DNA of 46,392 nucleotides from Limiplasma pullistercoris (GCA_018715165.1 DVMC01000211.1:1-46392); one strand, 5' to 3'. Counted from the stretch's first letter, positions 1-7,908 are shown. Numbers and translations: made by a program. The notes: generated by a model from the sequence alone, not told the origin.

Positions 1-185
1 AGGCGCTTGACCATGTAGCCGCCGATGTAGCCCGCCTGACGGCTGGGCAGATCGCCGTTGTAGCCCTGCTTGAGGTTGATGCCAAGCTCGTTGGCGATCT
101 CAAACTTCATGTTGTTCAGGGCCTGCTTGGCTTCGGGAACCATGGTGCGATTGGAACTGGTGGTGTTCTGCTGATTCTGATACAT
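1..185 (-). CDS. alpha/beta-type small acid-soluble spore protein (partial)
   Basis: This is a DNA-coating spore protein that protects spore DNA and is degraded at germination. The gene reads leftward and runs off the window edge, so the C-terminal end is missing. The N-terminus begins MYQNQQNTTSSNRT, followed by the family core with MKFEIANELGI (the region cleaved by the germination protease GPR) and the second conserved block GGYMVKRL. The ATG at 185-183 is preceded by a GAGGTGAAGG ribosome binding site. It lies 30 bases downstream of a second SASP gene on the same strand and is a close paralog of it, so the two are probably co-transcribed in the forespore. Family assignment is secure. Confidence 0.93.
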   Translation of the reverse strand, partial: MYQNQQNTTSSNRTMVPEAKQALNNMKFEIANELGINLKQGYNGDLPSRQAGYIGGYMVKR

Positions 186-215
186 TTTTCCTTCACCTCA
201 TCAATGATTTGCGCC

Positions 216-452
216 TCAGCGCATGGTGTTGCCTCCCTGGGAAGCCATCTGGCGCTCGGCCTGCTCGATCAGGCGCTTGACCATGTAGCCGCCCACGTAG
301 CCGTTGTCCCTGGAGCTAAGGTCGCCGTTATAGCCCTGCTTGAAATTGATGCCCAATTCCTTGGCGATTTCGTATTTCATGCTGTCCAGGGCGGCGCGGG
401 CCTGAGGCGCCTCGGGCCGGCTGCTCTTGCCGGTGCTCTGGCGGTTCACCAT
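216..452 (-). CDS. alpha/beta-type small acid-soluble spore protein
   Basis: This 78-residue protein has the full alpha/beta SASP core: MKYEIAKELGI containing the GPR protease site, then QGYNGDL and GGYMVKRLIEQAE. Proteins of this family bind spore DNA, convert it toward an A-like form and supply amino acids at germination. The ATG at 452-450 has a strong GGAGGTG ribosome binding site 8 bases upstream. It is the first gene of a two-gene leftward SASP unit, followed by the partial paralog at the window edge. A forespore sigma factor would be expected to drive it, but I could not find a convincing sigma-G promoter between 453 and 560. Confidence 0.95.
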   Translation of the reverse strand: MVNRQSTGKSSRPEAPQARAALDSMKYEIAKELGINFKQGYNGDLSSRDNGYVGGYMVKRLIEQAERQMASQGGNTMR

Positions 453-559
453 CCGTTGTTCACCTCCTCAAGTGGGTTCAACGCTATTTTGGCCCCGCAG
501 GCTGAAAATACGCTGACAAATGTTTTCAAGGCAAACGAAGAAAAAAACGCCTTTTGCGC

Positions 560-587
560 TTGACAAACGCCGTGCTTTGCGTATAAT
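560..587 (+). promoter_or_regulatory. vegetative promoter of rplJ-rplL
   Basis: TTGACA at 560-565 and TATAAT at 582-587 are both exact consensus boxes with a 16-base spacer. Transcription would start near 594, directly before the L10 leader. This is the strongest-looking housekeeping promoter in the window, as expected for ribosomal stalk genes. Confidence 0.92.
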
Positions 588-600
588 AGATGTCGATTCT

Positions 601-745
601 TTTGGAAACCTATGCCGAAGACAGCGGGTTGGCGGCTACGGCCCCGTAAAACCTCCCCGCCGAGGTGTAAGGCGGGAGAAATCCCCTGCGACTTGTTCGC
701 CCTTGCGCCTGCAAGGGTTTTCTTTTTGGAATCGCAGCTTTTCAA
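601..745 (+). promoter_or_regulatory. ribosomal protein L10 leader (rplJ leader RNA)
   Basis: The 5' untranslated region of rplJ contains the CCGAAGACAGCGGG block typical of the L10 leader (the Rfam rplJ leader family). It is followed by a GC-rich stem (CCCGCC near 656 pairing with GGCGGG near 671) and a terminator-like hairpin at 700-726. In this family L10(L12)4 binds the leader and represses its own operon. The boundaries are estimated from the promoter and the ribosome binding site. Confidence 0.85.
700..726 (+). terminator. attenuator hairpin inside the L10 leader
   Basis: CCCTTGC (700-706) and GCAAGGG (711-717) form a seven-pair stem with a four-base loop, followed by TTTTCTTTTT. It lies between the L10-binding part of the leader and the rplJ ribosome binding site, so it most likely acts as a regulated intrinsic terminator rather than the end of a gene. 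Confidence 0.78.
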
Positions 746-763
746 AAAGGAGGTGCAACCCCA

Positions 764-1276
764 ATGAGCAAGAACATCGAGCTGAAAAAGCAGGTCGTTA
801 GCGACATCGTCAAGAAGTTCCAGGATGCGCAGAGCGTGATCGTGGTCCGCTACAGCGGCCTGACCGTGGAGCAGGTGACCGGCCTTCGCGCCCAGTTCCG
901 CGCCAACGGCGTTGAGTACTGCGTGCTGAAGAACACCTTGGTGCGCCGCGCGCTCAAGGAGCTGAACATCGAAGGTCTGGACGAGGTGCTCAACGGCCCG
1001 TCGGCTTTCGCCTTCGGCATGAACGACCCCGTCAGCCCCGCCAAGATCATCAACGACTTCATCGTCAAGAAGAAGAGCGACGCCATCGAGATCAAGGCCG
1101 GCCTGCTGGGCACCGAGCCCATGAGCATGGAGCAGATCAAGGCCCTGGCCGAGATGCCCAGCCGCGAAGTGCTTCTGGCCCGCTTGGTCGGCAGCCTGCA
1201 GAGCAGCATCGCCAGCTTCGTGCGCGTGCTGGACGCGATCGCCAAGAAGGATTCCGAGGCCGCTCCCGAAGCCTGA
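764..1276 (+). CDS. rplJ: 50S ribosomal protein L10
   Basis: L10 anchors the L7/L12 stalk to the 23S rRNA and represses its own operon through the leader. The 170-residue protein is normal family length. It starts MSKNIELKKQVVSDIV and shows the conserved VVRYSGLTVEQ and LKNTLVRRAL segments, with a C-terminal helix that would bind L7/L12 dimers. The ATG is preceded by AAAGGAGGTGC. It is followed 61 bases later by rplL, its usual operon partner. The upstream genes rplK and rplA are not adjacent: the promoter is local and SASP genes lie upstream. Confidence 0.98.
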   Translation: MSKNIELKKQVVSDIVKKFQDAQSVIVVRYSGLTVEQVTGLRAQFRANGVEYCVLKNTLVRRALKELNIEGLDEVLNGPSAFAFGMNDPVSPAKIINDFIVKKKSDAIEIKAGLLGTEPMSMEQIKALAEMPSREVLLARLVGSLQSSIASFVRVLDAIAKKDSEAAPEA

Positions 1277-1337
1277 CAGGCTTCCCATTCCCCGCGCAAG
1301 CTAACCGAAAACCGATGATAGAATGGAGGCTATTCAC

Positions 1338-1709
1338 ATGACTCACGAGGAATTTATTGCCGAGATTGAGAAAATGACTGTGCTTGAGCTCAACGACCTG
1401 GTCAAGGCTCTGGAAGAGAAGTTCGGCGTGTCCGCCGCCGCTGCTGTTGTGGCCGTGCCTGGCGCTGCTGGCGCCGCCGCTCCTGCCGAGGAGGAGAAGA
1501 CCGAGTTCGATGCCATCCTGAAGGATGCCGGCAGCGAGAAGATCAAGGTCATCAAGGTCGTGCGCGAGCTGACCGGCCTGGGCCTGAAGGAAGCCAAGGA
1601 ATTCGTGGAATCCGCTCCCAAGACCATCAAGGAAGCTGCTTCCAAGGAAGAGTGCGAGAAGATCAAGGCCAAGCTGGCCGAGGTCGGCGCGACCGTCGAA
1701 ATCAAGTAA
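1338..1709 (+). CDS. rplL: 50S ribosomal protein L7/L12
   Basis: This is the stalk protein that recruits translational GTPases. It has 123 residues in the usual two-domain layout: an N-terminal dimerisation helix (EKMTVLELNDLVKALEEKFG), an Ala/Gly/Pro-rich hinge around residues 35-55, and the C-terminal factor-binding domain containing GLGLKEAKEFVE. An in-frame ATG exists at 1323, but the GGAGG just after it is placed correctly to be the ribosome binding site for the ATG at 1338, so 1338 is chosen. It ends the rplJL operon, and a strong terminator follows. Confidence 0.98.
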   Translation: MTHEEFIAEIEKMTVLELNDLVKALEEKFGVSAAAAVVAVPGAAGAAAPAEEEKTEFDAILKDAGSEKIKVIKVVRELTGLGLKEAKEFVESAPKTIKEAASKEECEKIKAKLAEVGATVEIK

Positions 1710-1726
1710 TTTCCCGGACGCAAGCA

Positions 1727-1765
1727 AGCGCCCGGAACGCCGTATCGCGTTCCGGGCGCTTTTTC
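1727..1765 (+). terminator. intrinsic terminator of rplJL
   Basis: Arms AGCGCCCGGAACGC (1727-1740) and GCGTTCCGGGCGCT (1747-1760) form a perfect 14-base stem with a six-base loop, followed by TTTTT. It also separates the convergent methyltransferase operon that ends at 1787. Confidence 0.95.
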
Positions 1766-1786
1766 TATGCCCTGTCGGCAAAGCGC

Positions 1787-2485
1787 CTATTTGAGCGCCC
1801 TGACCATGGCGGTGTGACCGTCGCCCTCAAGGAAGCCCACCAGCTCCACGCTGCCAAATCCCGCTTCGCGCAGGCATTGCATCTCATGCGCCAAGGTGAG
1901 CGGCGTATCGAAGTGAACAAAGGCGTCCGCCGGCACGTTGTCCCGCGCCCGCCTGCGCGCGCATTCGTCCATGGCCGCATCCTCCATGGCCTGCGACGTG
2001 GCGATGTAGTCGCATTCCAGATAGCATCCGCCGGGCTTGAGCGCGCGGCGGAGCTTCTCAAACAGCTCTGTTTTCTGCGCGGCGGGCCAGTGATGCAGCG
2101 TTTCAAAGGAAACGGCCGCGTCGAAGCGGCTGTCGCCCAGATCGCAGCCGAAATAGTCCGCGCAGATGAGCGTGAGCCGCTTTCCCGCATGCTTGCGGGC
2201 AAGCCGGCCCAGCATATCGGGCGAAAGATCGATGCCCGTCACCGCCAGGCCGGGAAAGCGTTCAAAGATGCGGTCCAGCTCCAGGCCCGTGCCGCAGCCC
2301 AGGTCCAGCAGCGTCTCCGCGCCGGGCGGCAGAAGCGAGGCCATCCAGCGGTAGTGCTCACGCCAGCGCGCCATGTGGGCTTCATAATCTCCCACGCGCG
2401 CGTCAAAGAAAGCCCTCATGCCCTCCAGCGGCTCGTCACGGGTGGTCTCCCGCCACGCCTCCCATTCCCGAAACGCTTCGTCCAT
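1787..2485 (-). CDS. class I SAM-dependent methyltransferase
   Basis: The protein has 232 residues. Motif I of the Rossmann methyltransferase fold is clear (LLDLGCGTGLELD, about residues 58-70), followed by an acidic motif II (VTGIDLSPDML) and a post-motif GGCYLECDYIATS strand. The substrate cannot be read from the sequence. The family includes small-molecule and RNA methyltransferases, and the nearest general profile is the Methyltransf_25/11 type. It is the last gene of a leftward operon after rqcH and an acetyltransferase, with a 3-base gap to the latter. Transcription probably ends at the shared rplL terminator region. Confidence 0.85.
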   Translation of the reverse strand: MDEAFREWEAWRETTRDEPLEGMRAFFDARVGDYEAHMARWREHYRWMASLLPPGAETLLDLGCGTGLELDRIFERFPGLAVTGIDLSPDMLGRLARKHAGKRLTLICADYFGCDLGDSRFDAAVSFETLHHWPAAQKTELFEKLRRALKPGGCYLECDYIATSQAMEDAAMDECARRRARDNVPADAFVHFDTPLTLAHEMQCLREAGFGSVELVGFLEGDGHTAMVRALK

Positions 2486-2488
2486 ACC

Positions 2489-3079
2489 TTATGCCTCCGC
2501 ATTCAGCGCCGCGAGGCGCTCTTCCATTTCCCCGCGGCATTGGCAGAAAGGCGTGATGGGCGCAGGGGAGGAATCAAAATCGTTGAGCTGCTTGACCATC
2601 CAGACCGACGTCAGCCATTGGCCGTGCTTGTAGCCGCTGGAGGTGAGGCGCGCCGCCTCGGCAAAGCCGAAGGCGCGGTGCAAGGCCAGGCTTGCCTCGT
2701 TGGTGGAGGTGATGACGGCCAGGACCTGCCGGAAGCCCTGCCGCTTGAGAAAGGGCAGAAGCGCCTCGTAGAGCCTGCGGCCCACGCCTGCGCGGCGCGG
2801 CGCGTCGGGGGCGAGAAAGATGGTCAGCTCGGCAAAATAGCGGTAGCCCGTCTGCGGACGGAAGGACTCGGCGCAGGCATAGCCCAGAAAGCGGCCCGTT
2901 TCGTCCTCCGCGATCAGCCAGGGGTAGGTTTCCAGCTGTTTTTGGATTTCTCCGGCGCGCTCCTCCACGCTGGGGTTGATCTCGTTGAAGGTGGCGGTGG
3001 AGGCGATCACGTAATGGCCGAAGGTCTCATGGATGAGCCGCGCGTCCTGGGGCGCGGCGATGCGAAGGCGGATGTTCAT
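2489..3079 (-). CDS. GNAT family N-acetyltransferase (phosphinothricin acetyltransferase-like)
   Basis: The protein has 196 residues with the GNAT fold. It carries an N-terminal RIAAPQDARLI strand-helix, a YFAELTIFLAPDAPRRAGVG acetyl-CoA loop (R/Q-x-x-G-x-G/A form), and the ASLALHRAFGFAE C-terminal motif common in Pat/Bar-like acetyltransferases. The conserved NPSVEERAGEI and WLIAEDE segments also fit that subgroup. The acceptor is unknown. Its ATG overlaps the rqcH stop codon (ATGA), so the two are translationally coupled. Confidence 0.85.
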   Translation of the reverse strand: MNIRLRIAAPQDARLIHETFGHYVIASTATFNEINPSVEERAGEIQKQLETYPWLIAEDETGRFLGYACAESFRPQTGYRYFAELTIFLAPDAPRRAGVGRRLYEALLPFLKRQGFRQVLAVITSTNEASLALHRAFGFAEAARLTSSGYKHGQWLTSVWMVKQLNDFDSSPAPITPFCQCRGEMEERLAALNAEA

Positions 3080-4833
3080 TTTCCGCCGCCTCCTTCCTGA
3101 ATGATCTGGGCGACGTCCTCGGGCGTGAGGCCGATGATGAGGGTCTTGAAGTTGGTATAGGTCACAAGTCCCGCAGGCGCATTGGCGGATTTTTTCACGT
3201 ACTTGCGCCGGGTGTAGTCCACCGGCAGCTGGGGGTGATTGCGCCCCTTGCTGAAATAGGCGGCCAGCTTGGCGGCGTAGAGCAGCGTTTCGTCCGAGGG
3301 GTCGCTTTCCGTACGGATCAGCACGTGCGACCCCGGAATGCCCTGCGCGTGCAGCCAGGTTTCGCCGCCGCGCGCGTGCAGGGTGAGCCGGTCGTTCTGC
3401 AGCGAGTTCTTGCCGACCTCGATCACCGTGCCGTCAGGCGCGGTGAAGCGGCAGGGCTTGCCCTCCGGCAGCTTTTTGGGCTTGCCGCCGCGCCCCCGCG
3501 AGGGTTCGGGCCGGAGGAAGCCCGCCTGCGAAAGCACGTAGCGCACCTCGCCCAGATCGGCGGTGGTTTCGCATTTGTCCAGGTCATCCAGCGCGTTTTC
3601 CAAAAGCGCAAGGTCCCGCTCGATGGTGAGGAGCTGCTCGCGCGCGTACTGTTCGGCCACCTTGGCCTTGCGGTACTTCTTATAGTAGCTTTGCGCGTTC
3701 TGCGAGGGGGTCAGGCGCGTGGAGAGGGGAATGTCCACTTCCGGGCAGCCTTCCTCATAGTAGTTCTGCACCGTCACGCTGGACGCGCCCCGTCCGATCA
3801 GATGCAGATTGGCGGTCAGCAGGTCGCCAAAGACGCGGTCCTGTTCGGCCAGGTCGCTCTGGCGGATGGAATCGAGCATGATGGCCTTTTTCTTCTCCGT
3901 GCGCTCCAGCGCGCTCTTGATATGCCGCTGCAGGCCGGCGCTCTTCTGCTGCATGCGCGCGCGCAGGTCGCGCCCCAGATAGAAGGCGTCCATGGCCGCG
4001 CACAGGCTGGGCATGGCCTTCTGGCGCTCCGCTGCAAAGGTGCGGTAGGGGAAGGGAAAGAAATCAACCGCCATCCCCGCCTCGTCATAGAGCGCCACGG
4101 GCGCGGCGGGAATGTCCCGCAGCGCCTGAACCAGCCGGGGCGAAAGCGCGCCGAGGTCCAGTTCGCTCATGGGCGCGGCGGTATCCGCGCCCACCTGGGC
4201 GCAGATCTCCCTGGCGCATACGCTGGCCATGCCCGCAACGCAGGCCATCAGCCCCTTGGCCAGCGTGCCGCCCTGGGCGGCGAGCCGCTCGGCGAGGACA
4301 TCCGGCGTGAGACTTTCCGGGCCCAGCTTGTCCTGCTGGGGCGGAAGCTGGTACACCCCGCCGGGCTGCACGGTGCGCACGCGGCTCATCTCGCTGTTTA
4401 CGTGGCGGATGGCGTCGATGATCACCCCGTCCTCCCGCACCAGCGTCAGGTTGGAGTGGCGGCCCATCACCTCCAGATAGAGCGTTTTTTCCACGGAGTC
4501 GCCCAGCTCGTCCAGGCAGTCAAAAGCGATGGTCAAAATGCGGTCGCCGGCCACCTGCCCGACATCCTTCACGCGCGCGCCCAAAAGGTGCTTGCGCATG
4601 AGCATGCAGAACATCGGCGGCTCGGCAGGGTTCTCATAGGCCTGGGCGGTCAGCTGGGCGCGCGCCTGGTTGGCGTTGGCGCTCAAAAGCAGCCTGTGGT
4701 TGCCCCCGCCGCTGCGTATGAGCAAAACCAACGCGTCGCGCTCGGGTTGATTGACCTTGTCCACCCGTCCGCCCCGGAGCGCGGAAAGCAGCTCGCGGCG
4801 CATATACGACAGGGTAAAGCCATCCATCGGCAT
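3076..4833 (-). CDS. rqcH: Rqc2-type NFACT protein RqcH
   Basis: RqcH recruits Ala-tRNA to obstructed 50S subunits and adds C-terminal alanine tails that mark stalled nascent chains for degradation. The 585-residue product has the NFACT-N domain (with the DAIRHV segment bearing the conserved Asp-Arg pair), a central coiled-coil region and the C-terminal NFACT-R domain with WLHAQGIPGSHVLIR near residues 485-500. The longer frame to 4902 has no ribosome binding site. The ATG at 4833 has AAGGAGGG nine bases upstream and is chosen. It heads a three-gene leftward operon with its own promoter. Confidence 0.92.
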   Translation of the reverse strand: MPMDGFTLSYMRRELLSALRGGRVDKVNQPERDALVLLIRSGGGNHRLLLSANANQARAQLTAQAYENPAEPPMFCMLMRKHLLGARVKDVGQVAGDRILTIAFDCLDELGDSVEKTLYLEVMGRHSNLTLVREDGVIIDAIRHVNSEMSRVRTVQPGGVYQLPPQQDKLGPESLTPDVLAERLAAQGGTLAKGLMACVAGMASVCAREICAQVGADTAAPMSELDLGALSPRLVQALRDIPAAPVALYDEAGMAVDFFPFPYRTFAAERQKAMPSLCAAMDAFYLGRDLRARMQQKSAGLQRHIKSALERTEKKKAIMLDSIRQSDLAEQDRVFGDLLTANLHLIGRGASSVTVQNYYEEGCPEVDIPLSTRLTPSQNAQSYYKKYRKAKVAEQYAREQLLTIERDLALLENALDDLDKCETTADLGEVRYVLSQAGFLRPEPSRGRGGKPKKLPEGKPCRFTAPDGTVIEVGKNSLQNDRLTLHARGGETWLHAQGIPGSHVLIRTESDPSDETLLYAAKLAAYFSKGRNHPQLPVDYTRRKYVKKSANAPAGLVTYTNFKTLIIGLTPEDVAQIIQEGGGGK

Positions 4834-4869
4834 GGCCCAAACCCCTCCTTTACTCAAAAGCATGGATGG

Positions 4870-4898
4870 ATGATAGCACAACAAGCAAAAAAGCGCAA
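4870..4898 (-). promoter_or_regulatory. promoter of rqcH operon
   Basis: On the minus strand TTGCGC (4898-4893) and TATCAT (4875-4870) are separated by 17 bases, giving transcription toward rqcH with a leader of about 30 bases. The GerMN gene is divergent. I did not find an equally good plus-strand promoter between here and 4970. Confidence 0.7.
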
Positions 4899-4970
4899 TC
4901 ATGCGCGCATGTCCGCCAAGCCCCCGGCATACCTTTTGAGTGCAATCACTGCGTGAGGAGTGGAAGAGGC

Positions 4971-5987
4971 ATGAAGATCAAACGGGCCGATATTGAGCGT
5001 ATCCTGATTTTGTGCGCGGCGGCGCTGGTGGTGGTGCTGGCCCTGCGCAGCAACGACCAGACCACCTCGCAGGTGCTGGTGGAGCAGACGGCGATTCCCA
5101 TCGAGCAGACCCTCGCCCAGGAGGACACGGTGTCCACCGTGGTCTTCTATGAGGACGGCGACGGCTATCTGGTGCCCGTCACGCGCCAGGTGCCCAAGAC
5201 CGACGGTATCGCCAAGGCCACGCTCGCGCTGATGGTCAAGGACGCGGAAAACGACATGCAGGCTGCAAGGCTGGGCCTGCGCACGGTCATCCCCGAGGGC
5301 ACGACCTTCGACATCGATATCAGCGAGGGGCGCGCCAACGTTAATGTGAGCAAGGAAGCGCTCAACTGCATCGACGCGCGGCAGGAAAGCCTGATGGTGG
5401 ACGCCATCACCAACGCGCTCACCTGCTTTTCCACGGTGGATGAGGTCACCCTGGAGTTTGACGGGCAGAAGCGCAGCAAGCTCACCTACGGCACCGATGT
5501 GAGCGGCGTGTTTACCGGCGGCAACCTGAACCTGGAAAGCGTGGAGACCTTCTCTGAAGATGCGGGGCTTGTGCAGCTGTACTTCCCGTCGCAGACGGGA
5601 CGGCTGCTGGTGCCCGTGACGCGCGCCGTGTTCAGCGACGCGGACCCGACCACGGCCGTACTGGAGCTGGCCAAGGGTCCGCAGGATGACAGCGGTCTGG
5701 AACGCGCCCTGCCGGAAAACTGCGGCGTGAAATCCGTCACCATGAAGGACGGCGTGGTGACCGTCAATTTCTCCAAGGAATTCAAGCAGGCCATGGAAAG
5801 CTCCGACGGCGGCCAGCAGGCGGTGCGCGCCATCCTGTTCACCTGCTCGCAGTTTCCGGGTGTGAAAAAGGTCGAGGTGCAGGTGGAGGGGGAAAAGCTC
5901 GAAGCCCAGCCCGACGCGGCTACGACCTTCATCAACGCCGAGGAAGAGGTCATCGCCCAGTACCCCGGCGTGGTGGAGCTGGACTAA
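4971..5987 (+). CDS. GerMN-domain (sporulation/spore germination GerM-like) protein
   Basis: The 338-residue protein has an N-terminal membrane anchor (ILILCAAALVVVLAL, about residues 10-24) and two consecutive GerMN repeats. Both contain a strand reading YLVPVTR or LLVPVTR, later GVVTVNFSKE, and VDEVTLEFDG or VKKVEVQVEG. GerM in Bacillus is a membrane-bound protein with tandem GerMN domains that helps assemble the engulfment/feeding-tube (SpoIIIA-SpoIIQ) complex. The start at 4971 follows GAGGAGTGGAAGAGG; the upstream extension of the frame lacks a site. GerMN followed by rph-rdgB is a common clostridial order. Confidence 0.85.
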   Translation: MKIKRADIERILILCAAALVVVLALRSNDQTTSQVLVEQTAIPIEQTLAQEDTVSTVVFYEDGDGYLVPVTRQVPKTDGIAKATLALMVKDAENDMQAARLGLRTVIPEGTTFDIDISEGRANVNVSKEALNCIDARQESLMVDAITNALTCFSTVDEVTLEFDGQKRSKLTYGTDVSGVFTGGNLNLESVETFSEDAGLVQLYFPSQTGRLLVPVTRAVFSDADPTTAVLELAKGPQDDSGLERALPENCGVKSVTMKDGVVTVNFSKEFKQAMESSDGGQQAVRAILFTCSQFPGVKKVEVQVEGEKLEAQPDAATTFINAEEEVIAQYPGVVELD

Positions 5988-5991
5988 TTGC

Positions 5992-6020
5992 TGGACTTTT
6001 CCCTTGCGCCCATGTATAAT
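5992..6020 (+). promoter_or_regulatory. promoter upstream of rph/rdgB
   Basis: TATAAT at 6015-6020 is exact, preceded directly by TG. A TGGACT element at 5992-5997 lies 17 bases upstream and matches four of six -35 positions. The promoter sits immediately after the stop codon of the GerMN gene. Confidence 0.65.
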
Positions 6021-6028
6021 GCCATGGG

Positions 6029-6061
6029 AGCCGCGCGGCAGCGTCAGCCCGCGCGGCTTTT
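6029..6061 (+). terminator. GC-rich hairpin with T tract before rph/rdgB
   Basis: AGCCGCGCGG (6029-6038) pairs perfectly with CCGCGCGGCT (6049-6058), followed by TTTT. It could terminate the GerMN transcript. It also lies almost exactly at the predicted 5' end of the rph/rdgB transcript, so it may instead be a 5' stem or attenuator. Its role is undecided. Confidence 0.6.
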
Positions 6062-6089
6062 CAGCATGTTTGACAAAGGAGCGACCGGC

Positions 6090-7403
6090 ATGGAGCGCAT
6101 CGACGGGCGCGGGGACGCGCAGCCCCGCCAACTGACCCTTGTACCCAATTTTGTGGAGACGGCGGATGGCAGCTGCCTCATCACCGCGGGCAAGACCCGC
6201 GTCATCTGCACCGCGAGTGTGGAGGAGGGCGTGCCGCCGTTCCTGCGCGGCGAGGGGCGCGGCTGGGTGACGGCCGAGTACGCCATGCTGCCCGCCTCCA
6301 CCGGGCGGCGCAAGGCGCGCGACGGGATCAAGAAGGATGGCCGCGGCGTGGAGATTCAGCGGCTGATCGGCCGGTCGCTGCGGCAGGCGGTGGACATGCG
6401 CCTTTTGGGCGAGCGCACCATCACGCTGGACTGCGACGTTTTGCAGGCAGACGGCGGCACGCGCACGGCCTCCATCACGGGCGCGTATGTGGCGCTGGTG
6501 ATGGCGGTTCACAAGCTCATGCAAAACGGGCTGATCGAGAACAATCCCATCATCGCGCAGGTGGCGGCCATCAGCGTGGGCGTGGTGGACGGGCGGCCCA
6601 TGCTGGATCTGTGCTATCAGGAGGACAGCCGCGCCCAGACCGATATGAACCTGGTGATGAACCAGCGGGGCGAGTTCATCGAATTGCAGGGCACGGGCGA
6701 GGGAAGGCCCTTTACCAACTGGGAGCTGAACCGGCTTTTGGACCTGGGCCGCGCGGGCGTGCGCGCCATGATGCACGCCCAGCGCGAGGCGCTGCGCGGC
6801 ATGGGCGAATGGCTCCTGCCCCCGCGCCGCGTGGTGGTGGCCAGCGGCAACGCGCACAAGCTCAAGGAGCTGGGCGACATCTTCGGCGGCATGGTGGAGC
6901 TCATCAGCATGAAGGACGCGGGCTTCGAGGGCGATATCGAAGAGAACGGGACCACCTTCGAGGAGAACGCCGTCATCAAGGCCGAGGCCGTCTCACGCGC
7001 CACGGGCCTGCCCGCGCTGGCGGACGACAGCGGCTTGAGCGTGGACGCGCTGGACGGCGCGCCGGGCGTGTACAGCGCGCGCTACGCGGGCGACCATGGC
7101 AACGATCAGGCCAACAACGACCTGCTGCTCAAAAACATGGAGGGCGTCACCAACCGCGCCTGCCGCTTCGTGTGCGCCATGGCGCTGGCCCTGCCGGGGG
7201 AGGAGACGCGCGTTCTGCGCGGCGAGTGCCCGGGCGAGCTGCTCCATCAGCGCGCGGGCGAGGGCGGCTTCGGCTATGATCCGCTGTTCCGCTATCATAC
7301 GGGCAAGACCTTTGCCGAGATGACCGAGAAGGAAAAGAACGCCGTCAGCCACCGCGCGGTGGCCGCCGCGAAAATGCGCGGCGTGCTCATGGAGGCGCTG
7401 TGA
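6090..7403 (+). CDS. rph: bifunctional RNase PH / XTP-dITP pyrophosphatase fusion
   Basis: This is one 437-residue chain with two enzymes. Residues 1-242 are RNase PH, a phosphorolytic 3'-exoribonuclease for tRNA maturation, with RDGIKKDGRGVEIQRLIGR, the active-site DCDVLQADGGTRTASITGA and CYQEDSRAQTDMN. Residues 247-437 are RdgB/HAM1, which hydrolyses XTP, dITP and ITP, with SGNAHKLKEL, ADDSGLSVDALDGAPGVYSAR and GYDPLF. There is no stop or frameshift at the joint (PPRRVVVASGN). The ATG at 6090 follows AAAGGAG; the longer frame from 5988 has no ribosome binding site. The two genes are neighbours in many Bacillota and fused forms exist. Confidence 0.94.
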   Translation: MERIDGRGDAQPRQLTLVPNFVETADGSCLITAGKTRVICTASVEEGVPPFLRGEGRGWVTAEYAMLPASTGRRKARDGIKKDGRGVEIQRLIGRSLRQAVDMRLLGERTITLDCDVLQADGGTRTASITGAYVALVMAVHKLMQNGLIENNPIIAQVAAISVGVVDGRPMLDLCYQEDSRAQTDMNLVMNQRGEFIELQGTGEGRPFTNWELNRLLDLGRAGVRAMMHAQREALRGMGEWLLPPRRVVVASGNAHKLKELGDIFGGMVELISMKDAGFEGDIEENGTTFEENAVIKAEAVSRATGLPALADDSGLSVDALDGAPGVYSARYAGDHGNDQANNDLLLKNMEGVTNRACRFVCAMALALPGEETRVLRGECPGELLHQRAGEGGFGYDPLFRYHTGKTFAEMTEKEKNAVSHRAVAAAKMRGVLMEAL

Positions 7404-7405
7404 GC

Positions 7406-7903
7406 ATGAAGCGGGTAATCGCACTTTCCGATTCCCACGGGGACAGGGCGGGCCTGCGAGCCGCGGTGGAGCAGGCCCTGCGCGTGGGCCCCGTCCATAC
7501 GGCGGCCTTTCTGGGCGACGGGCTTTCGGATTTCGCCGCGGTGCAGCCGATTTTGATGGAGGCCGGCGCGCTGTGCCACGCGGTGCGCGGCAACAACGAC
7601 TGGGGCAGCCGCGAGGAGCGCGCCGTATGCTTTGTGGTCAACGGCGTGCGCTTCTACGCCTGCCACGGCCACGAGTGGCACGTCAAGTATGGGCTGGACC
7701 GCCTGTATTACGCCGCGATGGAATGCCAGGCGCAGGTGGCGCTCTACGGCCATACGCACCGCCCCCAGATCGACCTGGAGCGCGGCATGTACCTCATCAA
7801 CCCCGGCGCGGTCTGCGACCGGTTCGGCGGAGGCGTGGCCTATGCCGATATCCGCGTAGCCGACAACGGCGGCGTGCGCGTGAGCCTGTGCAAATGGGAA
7901 TAG
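7406..7903 (+). CDS. YfcE/MJ0936-family metallophosphoesterase
   Basis: The 165-residue protein is a small calcineurin-like phosphodiesterase. Metal-binding motifs appear in order: IALSDSHGD at the N-terminus, FLGDG, RGNNDW, the YACHGHEW histidine block and YGHTHRP. Members hydrolyse phosphodiesters in vitro; the physiological substrate is unclear. A GTG at 7400 overlaps the rdgB stop, but the GGAGG at 7391-7395 is better spaced (10 bases) for the ATG at 7406. RdgB next to this phosphodiesterase is a conserved clostridial gene pair. A terminator follows. Confidence 0.9.
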   Translation: MKRVIALSDSHGDRAGLRAAVEQALRVGPVHTAAFLGDGLSDFAAVQPILMEAGALCHAVRGNNDWGSREERAVCFVVNGVRFYACHGHEWHVKYGLDRLYYAAMECQAQVALYGHTHRPQIDLERGMYLINPGAVCDRFGGGVAYADIRVADNGGVRVSLCKWE

Positions 7904-7908
7904 GAAGC

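Noticed and set aside
453..559. Sigma-G promoter for the SASP genes
   Set aside because: A GTATT and CAAAATA pair is present on the minus strand, but the spacing is about 15 bases and both boxes deviate from the forespore consensus.
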